Shown: piece by piece, positions 36,248-44,713 of the stretch
Layout: each line of letters begins with the position of its first letter
Numbering within the stretch: the stretch's first letter is position 1
DNA from: Asinibacterium sp. OR53
GTDB lineage: Bacteria; Bacteroidota; Bacteroidia; Chitinophagales; Chitinophagaceae
Direction: 5' to 3'
Assembly: GCF_000515315.1 (NCBI RefSeq)
Contig: NZ_KI911562.1
Span: 2,761,220-2,825,219, forward strand
DNA: 64,000 nucleotides
The notes under the pieces: model-generated
Seen by the model: only the letters and a program-made list of their open reading frames with translations
What the model was told of the DNA's origin: nothing
Databases searched by the model: none
Program-made: the position numbers and the translations under genes

Positions 36248-36270
36248 TTCAGCTCAACTTATTGATTGTG

Positions 36271-36298
36271 AAAACCCGTTCTACAGAGCGGGTTTTTT
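36271..36298 (+). terminator. Rho-independent terminator of rpmE2
   Basis: AAAACCCGTTCT pairs with AGAGCGGGTTTT (one G-T wobble) and runs into TTTTTT, 23 bp past the stop codon. Confidence 0.85.
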
Positions 36299-36596
36299 CA
36301 TTATGGGCAATACGTGTTTTCTTTACCCGTTTAAATACGTTCTTGTGTAGTTGATCTACTACATCTGAAATCTGGAAACATCGATATAAAAATAACAATA
36401 TCCGGTGTTACTTACATTGTCTATCACTGTTGCCTTTTCTGTGCAAAATATCCCCCCATCAGCACAGTAACGATAACAAACAAATAACAAGTTCATTATC
36501 ATTAATTAACCACTGGTATTTCGGGGTCAGGGTGTGTGCATATCATTTGCATGTCATCGCTGTGTCCTGCCCATAACATGAAACAATCTTCAGCCG
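36299..36596. other. Gene-free leader of the RHS locus
   Basis: About 300 bp without a convincing gene, AT-rich. A small dyad (TGTAG...CTACA) lies near 36338-36355. No exact TTTG/TAnnTTTG promoter was found; TATCATTTG near 36541 is off by one base in spacing. The promoter of the long RHS transcription unit should lie here. Confidence 0.5.
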
Positions 36597-38213
36597 ATGA
36601 AACAAATTTTACTCAGCCTGCTTACTGTATTGATTTTTAGTGGAACGCTGCTGGCGCAGACATCGCAAACAAAAACAAAGGCTAATGCGGGTCGCCAGCC
36701 AGAGAACGGATCGGAATCGCGTTCAAATGAAACGGACGAACACGGTCACCATCGTTTTTATAAAGACACTTTGCTGGCTAAAGCGGGTATCTTTTACGAT
36801 TCTCTTTCATTGAAGGGGTACCGGGTGCTTACTACTGCTCAATTGCAGGGCAATGCCAATTACCTGGCCAAATTTTCGGCCAATCAAACGCTGGTCAACA
36901 GCCTGGTGCAGGATAATGGCACCAGACTGTTGGTGAATGGAGCAATGTCAATCAGGGACTCTGCCAATATCAATGGGCTCCTGACTGTTGGTGCGCTTAC
37001 GAGCCTGGGTAATGGATTGAATGTGAATGGAGCCGCGAACTTCAATGGTATTACGAATCTCAATAACGCTGTTATTATCAAGGGGCCTGTGACTGCTAAT
37101 GCGTTTACGAGCTTGGGTGCGGGACTGAATGTAAAAGGCACTGCGAATTTCAGTGACTCTGTTAATGTAAATGGTATTACCAATCTCAATAATGCTGTTA
37201 TTGTGAAAGGACCTTTGACTGCCAATGCACTCACAAGCTTGGGTGCTGGCCTGAATGTAAAAGGCACGACAAATTTGAATGATTCTCTCAATATCAATGG
37301 CCCAATCAATATCAATACGCTGATGAGTTTAGGTTCGGGACTGAATGTGAATGGTGCAACGAACCTCAATGGCGCTGTTATTGCCCAAGGGCCTCTGACT
37401 TCCAATGCACTTACAAGCCTGACAGCTGGCTTGAATGTAAAAGGCACTACAAACTTCAATGACTCTGTTAATGTGAATGGTCCTATCAACATTAATACAG
37501 TAATGAGCTTGGGTTCAGGGTTGAATGTGAATGGCCCGGTAGTGCTGAAAAACGGATTAACGCTTCAGGCATTGCCGGCCGGACAGACCACGGACAGCCT
37601 CCTCACCATTGGCGTTGACGGAACAGTGAAAAGAAAAGATGCCAGTCTGCTGTTCAATCCGCATCCGTCTTTTTCAGATCTCACACTCACAGGCCCGCTC
37701 ACAGGCACTACAGCTCAGTTCAGTAATGGGCTCAGCCTGGGTAGCGCTAATAGTGGTGTATACCAGTGGAAGATCGCTGGCAGCAGTCCTTATCTCGCAT
37801 TGTCTACTGCTGCCAATGCCAATGCATTCACACTTCAACCCAACGGGAATATTGGCATTGGAACTGCTGCGCCTGGTGATTACCAGTTGGCAGTGGAGGG
37901 CACCATTGGCGCGAGGAAATTGAAAGTAGTTGCTACAAGTCCCTGGGCCGACTATGTATTTGATCCTGCTTATCGTCTCAGACCGTTACAGGAGGTGGAG
38001 CAATTTATCTATACTTATAAACATTTACCCGAAGTGCCTACAGCAGATAACGTGAAGCAAGAAGGGGTAGATGTAGGAGAAACACAGACTGTATTGCTCA
38101 AAAAGATCGAAGAACTGACTTTATACCTCATCGATATCAATAAAAAGATGGAAGCGCTTAGCAAAGAAAATGAGATCATGAGGCAACAGATTGAAAAGTA
38201 TGGAAAAAAATAA
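36597..38213 (+). CDS. Secreted tail-fibre-like repeat protein
   Basis: A 538-residue protein with a signal peptide (MKQILLSLLTVLIFSGTLLAQ). From about residue 120 to 315 it carries near-identical blocks such as GLNVNG, GLNVKGT, NFNDSVNVNG and GPLTANALTSLGAGLNVKG. This low-complexity pattern (Asn/Gly/Leu/Val) suggests a beta-helix or fibre. The C-terminal 120 residues hold the Bacteroidota tail-fibre-type end (WADYVFDPAYRLRPLQEVEQ, YKHLPEVPTADNV, LLKKIEELTLYLIDIN) finishing in a coiled coil. It is the first gene of the RHS unit; the next gene follows after 22 nt. A surface fibre or adhesin role is inference. Confidence 0.78.
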   Translation: MKQILLSLLTVLIFSGTLLAQTSQTKTKANAGRQPENGSESRSNETDEHGHHRFYKDTLLAKAGIFYDSLSLKGYRVLTTAQLQGNANYLAKFSANQTLVNSLVQDNGTRLLVNGAMSIRDSANINGLLTVGALTSLGNGLNVNGAANFNGITNLNNAVIIKGPVTANAFTSLGAGLNVKGTANFSDSVNVNGITNLNNAVIVKGPLTANALTSLGAGLNVKGTTNLNDSLNINGPININTLMSLGSGLNVNGATNLNGAVIAQGPLTSNALTSLTAGLNVKGTTNFNDSVNVNGPININTVMSLGSGLNVNGPVVLKNGLTLQALPAGQTTDSLLTIGVDGTVKRKDASLLFNPHPSFSDLTLTGPLTGTTAQFSNGLSLGSANSGVYQWKIAGSSPYLALSTAANANAFTLQPNGNIGIGTAAPGDYQLAVEGTIGARKLKVVATSPWADYVFDPAYRLRPLQEVEQFIYTYKHLPEVPTADNVKQEGVDVGETQTVLLKKIEELTLYLIDINKKMEALSKENEIMRQQIEKYGKK

Positions 38214-38235
38214 GGCGTTCACCTAATTGTTGCCT

Positions 38236-39672
38236 ATGCGGTCATTATTACTCTTTTTATCATTTACAGCTTGTAGTTACTGTACATCGGGGTGGGCGAA
38301 TTCACCATCCGACAGCGCAGCGACTAAACTACAGGCAATACCGGAACAACTGGGGCAGAAAGATATTCGTTTGATCACCAAACGGTATGAAGCGATCACG
38401 AAGAAACTAAATTCCTATACTGCCGGTACCTTAGAACAACTGCAAAAGAAAGAAATGCGTTTGCAAAAACAACTGCAACGCAAAGACAGCGTGGCTGCAA
38501 AACAATTATTTCTCAATGCTCATGAACAGTATGCGCGGCTGTTGCAACAGATGCAGCAGCCGGTAGCAAACCTCAAACCTTCTTTGGGAAATTATCTGCC
38601 GAGGCTCGATAGCCTGCAAACTGCATTTCACTTTTTAGATAAGGCAGGCATTCCATTGCATGGGTTAGGACGGTCAATGGAGCAACTCACTCAACTGCAG
38701 GCTCGCTTACAATCGGCAGCAAATATCAGGCAGTTCATCAAAGAAAGGCAGCAGGTGCTCCAAACAACGCTCGACAAATATGGACTGGGCAAGGCATTAC
38801 AACGGTTTCGTAAGCAAGCATATTATTACCAGGAACAAGTGAACGAATACAAGGCAATGATCAGCGATCCTCAAAAACTGGAGCAGCGGGCGATGGGCAT
38901 GGTGCGGGAGTTACCGGCATTCAAAGATTTTATGTCAAAGAACAGTCAACTTGCGCAACTCTTTGCTATGCCTGCAGGCTACGGCAGCGAGGAGGCTTTA
39001 CAGGGATTGCAAACCCGTGCAGAGGTGCAGCAGCAACTCAATCAGCAGCTCGCGGGGACCGGGAGCAGTCCGCAACAGTATTTACAACAACAGGTGCAGC
39101 AGGCACAGTCCGAACTGAACGGGTTAAAGGACAAGATAAATAAGGCTGGCGGACAGAGCAGCAGCGACCTGGAAATGCCAGATTTCAAGCCCAACAAGGT
39201 GAAGACAAAAACTTTCTGGAAGCGAATAGAATATGGTATGAACGTACAATCCCAGAAGATGAACAGCCTGCTACCCGTTACCAGTGACCTTACATTGATA
39301 GCAGGATATAAACTCAGTGATAGAGCCACCGTAGGAGTTGGGGCAGGATATAAAATGGGATGGGGTAACAATATCAATAGTATTAGGATCACCGGTGAAG
39401 GAGTTTCGCTGAGAAGCTACTTGGATGTGAAATGCAAAGGCAGTATCTGGATCAGTGGGGGCTATGAACTGAATTACCAGCAATCGTTTCCAAAGATCGA
39501 GCAATTGAAGAACCTGGACGGCTGGCAAAGAAGTGCTCTTGTGGGACTGACAAAGAAGTACAGGATAGGCAAGAAAAAAGGCAACCTTCAATTGCTGTGG
39601 GATTTTCTGAGTTACAGCCAGGTACCAAGGACGCAACCATTGAAATTCCACATAGGATATGTGTGGCGCTAA
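38236..39672 (+). CDS. Coiled-coil plus C-terminal barrel-like exported protein
   Basis: A 478-residue protein of unknown function. Its ATG at 38236 gives a signal peptide (MRSLLLFLSFTACSYCTSGWA); a TTG at 38227 is the alternative. Residues about 40-320 are Gln/Leu/Lys-rich helices with coiled-coil character (LQKKEMRLQKQLQRKDS, QQYLQQQVQQAQSELNGLKD). The last 130 residues form alternating strands (LTLIAGYKLSDRATVGVGAG, WISGGYELNYQQSFP, ending KFHIGYVWR) like an outer-membrane barrel. A periplasm-spanning coiled coil joined to a barrel would suit an exporter or anchor for the RHS proteins downstream; that is conjecture. Confidence 0.7.
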   Translation: MRSLLLFLSFTACSYCTSGWANSPSDSAATKLQAIPEQLGQKDIRLITKRYEAITKKLNSYTAGTLEQLQKKEMRLQKQLQRKDSVAAKQLFLNAHEQYARLLQQMQQPVANLKPSLGNYLPRLDSLQTAFHFLDKAGIPLHGLGRSMEQLTQLQARLQSAANIRQFIKERQQVLQTTLDKYGLGKALQRFRKQAYYYQEQVNEYKAMISDPQKLEQRAMGMVRELPAFKDFMSKNSQLAQLFAMPAGYGSEEALQGLQTRAEVQQQLNQQLAGTGSSPQQYLQQQVQQAQSELNGLKDKINKAGGQSSSDLEMPDFKPNKVKTKTFWKRIEYGMNVQSQKMNSLLPVTSDLTLIAGYKLSDRATVGVGAGYKMGWGNNINSIRITGEGVSLRSYLDVKCKGSIWISGGYELNYQQSFPKIEQLKNLDGWQRSALVGLTKKYRIGKKKGNLQLLWDFLSYSQVPRTQPLKFHIGYVWR

Positions 39673-39745
39673 TGAGAAAAGGTGCATACAGTACAAGTTA
39701 AAGGTTAAGGCAGATTTTTATCTAAAACTAAAATTATCTCGTTAT

Positions 39746-42700
39746 ATGAACACTAGGGCCTTGAAATTATTATTTGTTTGTTTGCAATTGACAATTATAG
39801 TTGTGCAGGCTCGCGGGCAAACAGCTTCGGCGGTTGCTATAGAAAGAGTAACTCCACCATCTCCTGAGGCGGCAGCTTTGGGAAAATCAGGAACGGTACC
39901 CGTGGGTTTATTTACTGGCACACCCAATATCGGTATTGAATTGTACAGGCTGAAAACAAAGAACCTGGAACTACCCATAACACTCAATTACAGTTCCAAT
40001 GGCATCAAGGTCGACGAAATCCCAAGCCGTGTGGGCATGAGTTGGGTGTTGAATGCTGGGGGTGTGGTTACCCGCACCATCTATGATAAGCCGGATGATA
40101 AATATGCCAGGGCAGGAGCTCCGCCTTCGACGGATTTTAATGCTCAATCGCCCGACCCGAACCTGGTGAGTTGGGTGGAAAATATCAGCGCAGGTCAGCA
40201 AGACACTCAGTTTGATGAATACAGCTTTAGCTTCAACGGGTATTCAGGTAAATTTATTATTGACCTGAATAACAACCCAGTATTGATTCCCTATTCCAAT
40301 CTTAAGGTTGAAGTCAATTTAACCTCCAATGTGTGGAACTTCCGGATTACGACACCCGACGGAATAAAATATTATTTTGGCGCAAGTGAAAGTACACTGA
40401 CGGGCTCGGGGAGTTGCAGCAGAAACGACAGCAGAGGCGCCAGCAGTTCATGGTTCCTTACACGCATTGAAAATCCTAATGATCCTTCCGACTTTATTAC
40501 CCTAACCTACAATACCACCACTTATTCTTTCACATCGCATATTACACATACTATCACTTATTGGGATCCTGCAAATGTTTGTGGCGTGAGTATTGATCCA
40601 GTAACCGGTAATGATAATAGCTGCGGATGTGGCCCCACTCCTTGTATTTATGGGGCTCCAGGAGGTGCTAATGACTTTGGAACAGATAAATTCTGTATTT
40701 CCCAGAATATTTATAACGGTGTTTACTTAAATGAAATCACTTCTTCGCTTTACGGCAAAATTCATTTTTCTTATATCAGCAAACCAGGCGTCAATACCGG
40801 TAACGACTACCTGATGAATTCTATGCAGGTTTATCAGAATAATGATGGAACCGGGCTGTTAAAAGCGGTCAACCTGGACTATACAATGGCCAGTCCTCTG
40901 CCAGGTCCGCCCAATATTTATTATCAAAACAATCCCAGTGCAGCTCCTGTTTCTCCCAGACCGTTTCTCACATCAATGCAGGAACTGGATAAAAATGGAG
41001 CAGTGATCAAAACACACGGTTTTGAATACAATGATATTAACAATCTGCCACCCCGTTTATCTTTCGCCCAGGATTATTATGGGTATTATAATGGATCGGG
41101 CAATTATTATTCTTTCATTCCGTTGCCGGAACAATATGGAAATATGCTTCCTCCGAGCAAAGTGGCTGACAGAAATCCGAATTATACCTATGCTGCAAAG
41201 GGTGTTCTTACCAAAGTAAATTTTCCTACAGGTGGATATGTACAACTGGTATGGGAAGGTAATAGTCCGCAGCAGACACCGACTTCACTTGCTAGTTCCG
41301 GAGGTGGATTACGAGTTAAGCAGCAAATTATTTATGACCCGTCTAGCCTACAGACTACGACCACTAATTATCAGTATGTGGGGATGATCATTCCTTTTTC
41401 ACCAACCTATTTTAATCGTATCACCAGTAAGCAGGGGCAGTACCTTGCGGGCCAAACACCAGCAGGGGCTCCCACTTGTAATTATGATTGTAGCGCCTCG
41501 AATGTATCCTGTAGTTATATCCAGTTTTCATCCAATTCGTCTGTTAACTTATATGGAAGAGGAAACAGCCTTGTATATTATACTTCCGTTACTGAAAGTA
41601 TAGGAGATAATTTCATAACAGGGGGTATTGAGCATACATACACGTATGAAAATTATCCAGGTTTTAATATTCTCCACGGTAATGTTATACCAAACGCTGT
41701 GGTGCCGTCATATAACTGGAAAAATGGACTTGAAGTAACTCGGAATATTTTTAAAATGGTAGGCGGAGTAAAAGTATATCTGAAAAAAACTACCAACACC
41801 TATACAGATGACAGCCGTGTTGGCCAGGTCTTTACACAATATGTTATAAGAAATAATGGCAGCACACCAAGTACCCCCTATTGTACGGATGCTTATGGTT
41901 ATTATAAAAGGATGGATTTCTTTGACGTAATGAGTTATCCACTTACTCAGCAATGGAGATATTTATCTTCTTCACAGGTGGAAGAGCGTGATCAGGATGG
42001 AATTAATTCGATAATAACAGTGACAAACTACTTTTATGATAACCCGATACACAGCCAGCTTACGCGAACAGAAAGCCAAAACAGTAAAGGCCAGCTTATG
42101 CAGACCATTAAGAAATACCCGGGTGATAACGCCACGATTACCAATCTTAATGCCACAGAAACGGATGCTATCAATAAGTTAATAGTACAAAATAATATCT
42201 CTCCGGTTCTGGAAAGCGAACAGTATGTAAACGGGAATCTGACCACTCGGTTGCATACCGGTTATAATGATTGGGGTAATGGCATTTTAAAACCTCAGAT
42301 CATTAAGGAACAGGTGCAGAATAACAATATAGAAAGCAGAGTGAAATTTCAGCAATATGATTCAACCGGCAATCTTTTGCAGCAATCCAAAGCAAATGAT
42401 TTAAATACTTCTTATATCTGGGACTATAAATTATCTTATCCGATAGCCGAAGTGAAAAATGCATCAGTCTCTAATACCGCATACACTTCTTTTGAATCGA
42501 GTGGCAACGGAAACTGGCAGGGAGTGATTACCGGCAACATCCAAACTGCGATCAGTGCACCAACAGGGAACAAATATTATACTTTTTTCGGCAGTACACT
42601 CTCTGCCGACGGACTCGATGGCAGCATAAAATATACAGTCTCTTATTGGAGCAATGCAGGCCCTTGCACCATAACCGGCACTACGAGCACCTTATCAGGA

Positions 42701-44119
42701 CGCAAGTCTGGTAATTGGACTTACTATGAACATGAGGTGGCTGGTGGAAGTAACGTTACCGTTACCGGAAGCGGATCTATTGATGAATTACGCCTCTACC
42801 CTAAGTCAGCACAGATGACCACCTATACCTATGATCCATTGGTGGGAATGACAAGTATTTGTGACATGGCCAGTAAAATAATTTATTATGAATATGATGG
42901 TTTTGGCAGGCTGCATATCGTACGTGACGGGGACCGCAATATTGTAAAGGAATTTTGTTATAATTATAAAGGAGATTATGCTGGCTGTCCAGTAGTATTT
43001 GTGAATGCCAAACAGTCGGGAAACTTTACTCGGAACAATTGTGCTGCAGGCATTACGGGCTCAACAGTTACCTATACAGTATCAGCGAGCACTTACAGTT
43101 CCACTGTGAGCCAGGCCGATGCCAACCAGAAAGCCATCAACGACGTGAATACCAATGGCCAGATTTATGCTAATACCAATGGTACCTGTACAGCAGTTGT
43201 AGCGACTACTTATTACAATACAGTACAATCCGGAAGCTTTACCAGGAATAATTGTGCTGCTGGCACTGCGGGCTCGACCGTTACCTATACAGTGGCAGCA
43301 GGAACTTACAGTTCTACTGTGAGCCAGGCCGATGCTAATCAGAAGGCAATCAATGATGTAAATACCAATGGTCAGACCTATGCCAATACCAACGGCACCT
43401 GTACATCAGCTGTTGTGACTACTTATTACAATGCAGTACAATCCGGAAGCTTTACGCGGAACAATTGCGCTGCTGGTGGCACCGGCTCAACAGTTACTTA
43501 TACAATAGTAGCGGGCACTTACACTTCTACCGTCAGCCAAGCTGACGCCGACCAAAAAGCTATCAGTGATGTGAACACGAATGGCCAAACCTATGCCAAC
43601 ACCAATGGTGTCTGTACTTTCTATAGCGCTGTTCAATCCGGCAGTTTTCAGAAGAACAACTGTCCTAACGGAGCCATCGGCTCAACGGTTATGTACACCG
43701 TGGCGGCAGGTACTTACAGTTCCACCATCAGCCAGGCTGACGCCGACCAGAAAGCCATGAATGATGTGAACACTAATGGCCAGACCTATGCTAATACCAA
43801 TGGTACCTGTGCAGATACTACCCTGATCAATGTGAAGTACACCAATATAACACCAGACGATGTTTATCTGACGATGACGATGACCAATACGTCTGCCAAC
43901 GTAGTGTACAAATTTACCCTGCGTGGCAATACACCTTCTCTTACAGTGGCAGGACAGGTGCCCAATGGTACATATAATGTAACCATGACACCCATCAGTG
44001 GAACAGGGCCGTACTCTTATGGATTTTATACGTTCTCAGCATCCGGCGTTGCTTACGCTGATTTTTATAATGTTCCCCTTTGTGCTACCTGTGCTGTAGC
44101 AACGGTAACAACTCATTAA
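39746..44119 (+). CDS. YD/RHS-like exported protein with four DUF5977 repeats
   Basis: A 1457-residue exported protein (signal MNTRALKLLFVCLQLTIIVV...RGQ; ATG at 39746 preferred to an in-frame ATG at 39659). The N-terminal half resembles the RHS/TC-toxin shell of Bacteroidota (LPITLNYSSNGIKVDEIPSR, GMSWVLNAGGVVTR near residue 96). YD-type repeats (YEYDGFGRLHIVRDGD) lie near 1045. Residues about 1088-1357 are four tandem DUF5977 copies, each with QSGxFxxNNC, GSTVxYTV and NTNGQxYANTNGxC. The C-terminal 100 residues (TPDDVYLTMTMTNTSANVVY...) form a beta domain and end CATCAVATVTTH. There is no RHS core or toxin tip, so this is probably a structural partner of the RHS protein. Confidence 0.83.
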   Translation: MNTRALKLLFVCLQLTIIVVQARGQTASAVAIERVTPPSPEAAALGKSGTVPVGLFTGTPNIGIELYRLKTKNLELPITLNYSSNGIKVDEIPSRVGMSWVLNAGGVVTRTIYDKPDDKYARAGAPPSTDFNAQSPDPNLVSWVENISAGQQDTQFDEYSFSFNGYSGKFIIDLNNNPVLIPYSNLKVEVNLTSNVWNFRITTPDGIKYYFGASESTLTGSGSCSRNDSRGASSSWFLTRIENPNDPSDFITLTYNTTTYSFTSHITHTITYWDPANVCGVSIDPVTGNDNSCGCGPTPCIYGAPGGANDFGTDKFCISQNIYNGVYLNEITSSLYGKIHFSYISKPGVNTGNDYLMNSMQVYQNNDGTGLLKAVNLDYTMASPLPGPPNIYYQNNPSAAPVSPRPFLTSMQELDKNGAVIKTHGFEYNDINNLPPRLSFAQDYYGYYNGSGNYYSFIPLPEQYGNMLPPSKVADRNPNYTYAAKGVLTKVNFPTGGYVQLVWEGNSPQQTPTSLASSGGGLRVKQQIIYDPSSLQTTTTNYQYVGMIIPFSPTYFNRITSKQGQYLAGQTPAGAPTCNYDCSASNVSCSYIQFSSNSSVNLYGRGNSLVYYTSVTESIGDNFITGGIEHTYTYENYPGFNILHGNVIPNAVVPSYNWKNGLEVTRNIFKMVGGVKVYLKKTTNTYTDDSRVGQVFTQYVIRNNGSTPSTPYCTDAYGYYKRMDFFDVMSYPLTQQWRYLSSSQVEERDQDGINSIITVTNYFYDNPIHSQLTRTESQNSKGQLMQTIKKYPGDNATITNLNATETDAINKLIVQNNISPVLESEQYVNGNLTTRLHTGYNDWGNGILKPQIIKEQVQNNNIESRVKFQQYDSTGNLLQQSKANDLNTSYIWDYKLSYPIAEVKNASVSNTAYTSFESSGNGNWQGVITGNIQTAISAPTGNKYYTFFGSTLSADGLDGSIKYTVSYWSNAGPCTITGTTSTLSGRKSGNWTYYEHEVAGGSNVTVTGSGSIDELRLYPKSAQMTTYTYDPLVGMTSICDMASKIIYYEYDGFGRLHIVRDGDRNIVKEFCYNYKGDYAGCPVVFVNAKQSGNFTRNNCAAGITGSTVTYTVSASTYSSTVSQADANQKAINDVNTNGQIYANTNGTCTAVVATTYYNTVQSGSFTRNNCAAGTAGSTVTYTVAAGTYSSTVSQADANQKAINDVNTNGQTYANTNGTCTSAVVTTYYNAVQSGSFTRNNCAAGGTGSTVTYTIVAGTYTSTVSQADADQKAISDVNTNGQTYANTNGVCTFYSAVQSGSFQKNNCPNGAIGSTVMYTVAAGTYSSTISQADADQKAMNDVNTNGQTYANTNGTCADTTLINVKYTNITPDDVYLTMTMTNTSANVVYKFTLRGNTPSLTVAGQVPNGTYNVTMTPISGTGPYSYGFYTFSASGVAYADFYNVPLCATCAVATVTTH
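43010..43815 (+). repeat. Four tandem DUF5977-encoding repeats
   Basis: Copies begin near 43010, 43223, 43436 and 43631. The steps are 213, 213 and 195 bp (71, 71 and 65 codons); the last step is shorter because the Thr/Val linker between copies 3 and 4 lost six codons. Copies 2 and 3 are most alike at the base level, which points to recent duplication or conversion. Confidence 0.85.
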
Positions 44120-44130
44120 ACTTTAGAAAA

Positions 44131-44682
44131 ATGAAGATGAAAAAGATACTCATAATGGTCAGTATACTAGGATTTTCTTTTAGTCCTTTCAACAGCAGTT
44201 TATACCAGCTATCATGCAAGGGGATCGACCATCAGCTGATTAACCTGGCAGCATTCAAAGGCAGGAAAATATTAATTGCTGTTATAGATGCAGGGAAACT
44301 CAACCGGACACAACTGTTGTCGCTTGACAGTCTGCAACATAGTGGTCCTGTGGCGGTCATTGCCGTTCCGGTAACTGATTTTAACGGAGCTCTGCCGGAG
44401 GTGCAATTAAGAAGCCTGTTACAGGACAGCCTTAAACTAAGTTTCCCCGTTACAGAAATCAGCAAAGCGCAGAAGAAACAAGGATCAGGTCAAACTCCCT
44501 TACTGGGGTGGCTGACCCACCGTTTGCAGAACGGGCATTTTGATCAGGATATAGAAGAGGCTGGGCAGCTCTTTGTGATCAGTGAATCGGGCGTGCTGTA
44601 TGCCACGCTTAAAGGTATCGGTCTGCCCAACGGAGGTGTGGTGAGAGATATCATCGCAAAACATGTAACATTAAGCGAATAA
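44131..44682 (+). CDS. Exported, glutathione-peroxidase-like protein lacking the catalytic Cys
   Basis: A 183-residue protein with signal peptide (MKMKKILIMVSILGFSFSPF). The order of elements follows glutathione peroxidases: SLYQLSCKGIDHQLINLAAF then KGRKILIAVIDAG, VAVIAVPVTDFNG, LSFPVTEISKA, PLLGWLTHRL and GVLYATLKGIG. Where GPx has its Cys/Sec (after the first strand, usually xxCGxT), this protein reads GKLNRTQ, so peroxidase chemistry is unlikely. It sits 11 nt after the YD protein and 31 nt before the RHS protein. A chaperone or binding role for the fold is possible; the assignment rests on motif order and needs structure prediction. Confidence 0.65.
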   Translation: MKMKKILIMVSILGFSFSPFNSSLYQLSCKGIDHQLINLAAFKGRKILIAVIDAGKLNRTQLLSLDSLQHSGPVAVIAVPVTDFNGALPEVQLRSLLQDSLKLSFPVTEISKAQKKQGSGQTPLLGWLTHRLQNGHFDQDIEEAGQLFVISESGVLYATLKGIGLPNGGVVRDIIAKHVTLSE

Positions 44683-44713
44683 AGAAAAAGCAGTTAAATA
44701 AAACCATAGCACT

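Noticed and set aside
36884..37492. A 202-codon minus-strand frame in the fibre gene
   Set aside because: It arises from the base repeats of the plus-strand gene and encodes repeated Pro/Phe/Leu segments without support.
43010..43815. Possible CRISPR array because of regular repeats
   Set aside because: The units are 195-213 bp, fully coding and in frame with one protein.
44131..44682. Calling this gene a glutathione peroxidase
   Set aside because: The catalytic Cys/Sec is missing, so only fold resemblance is claimed.
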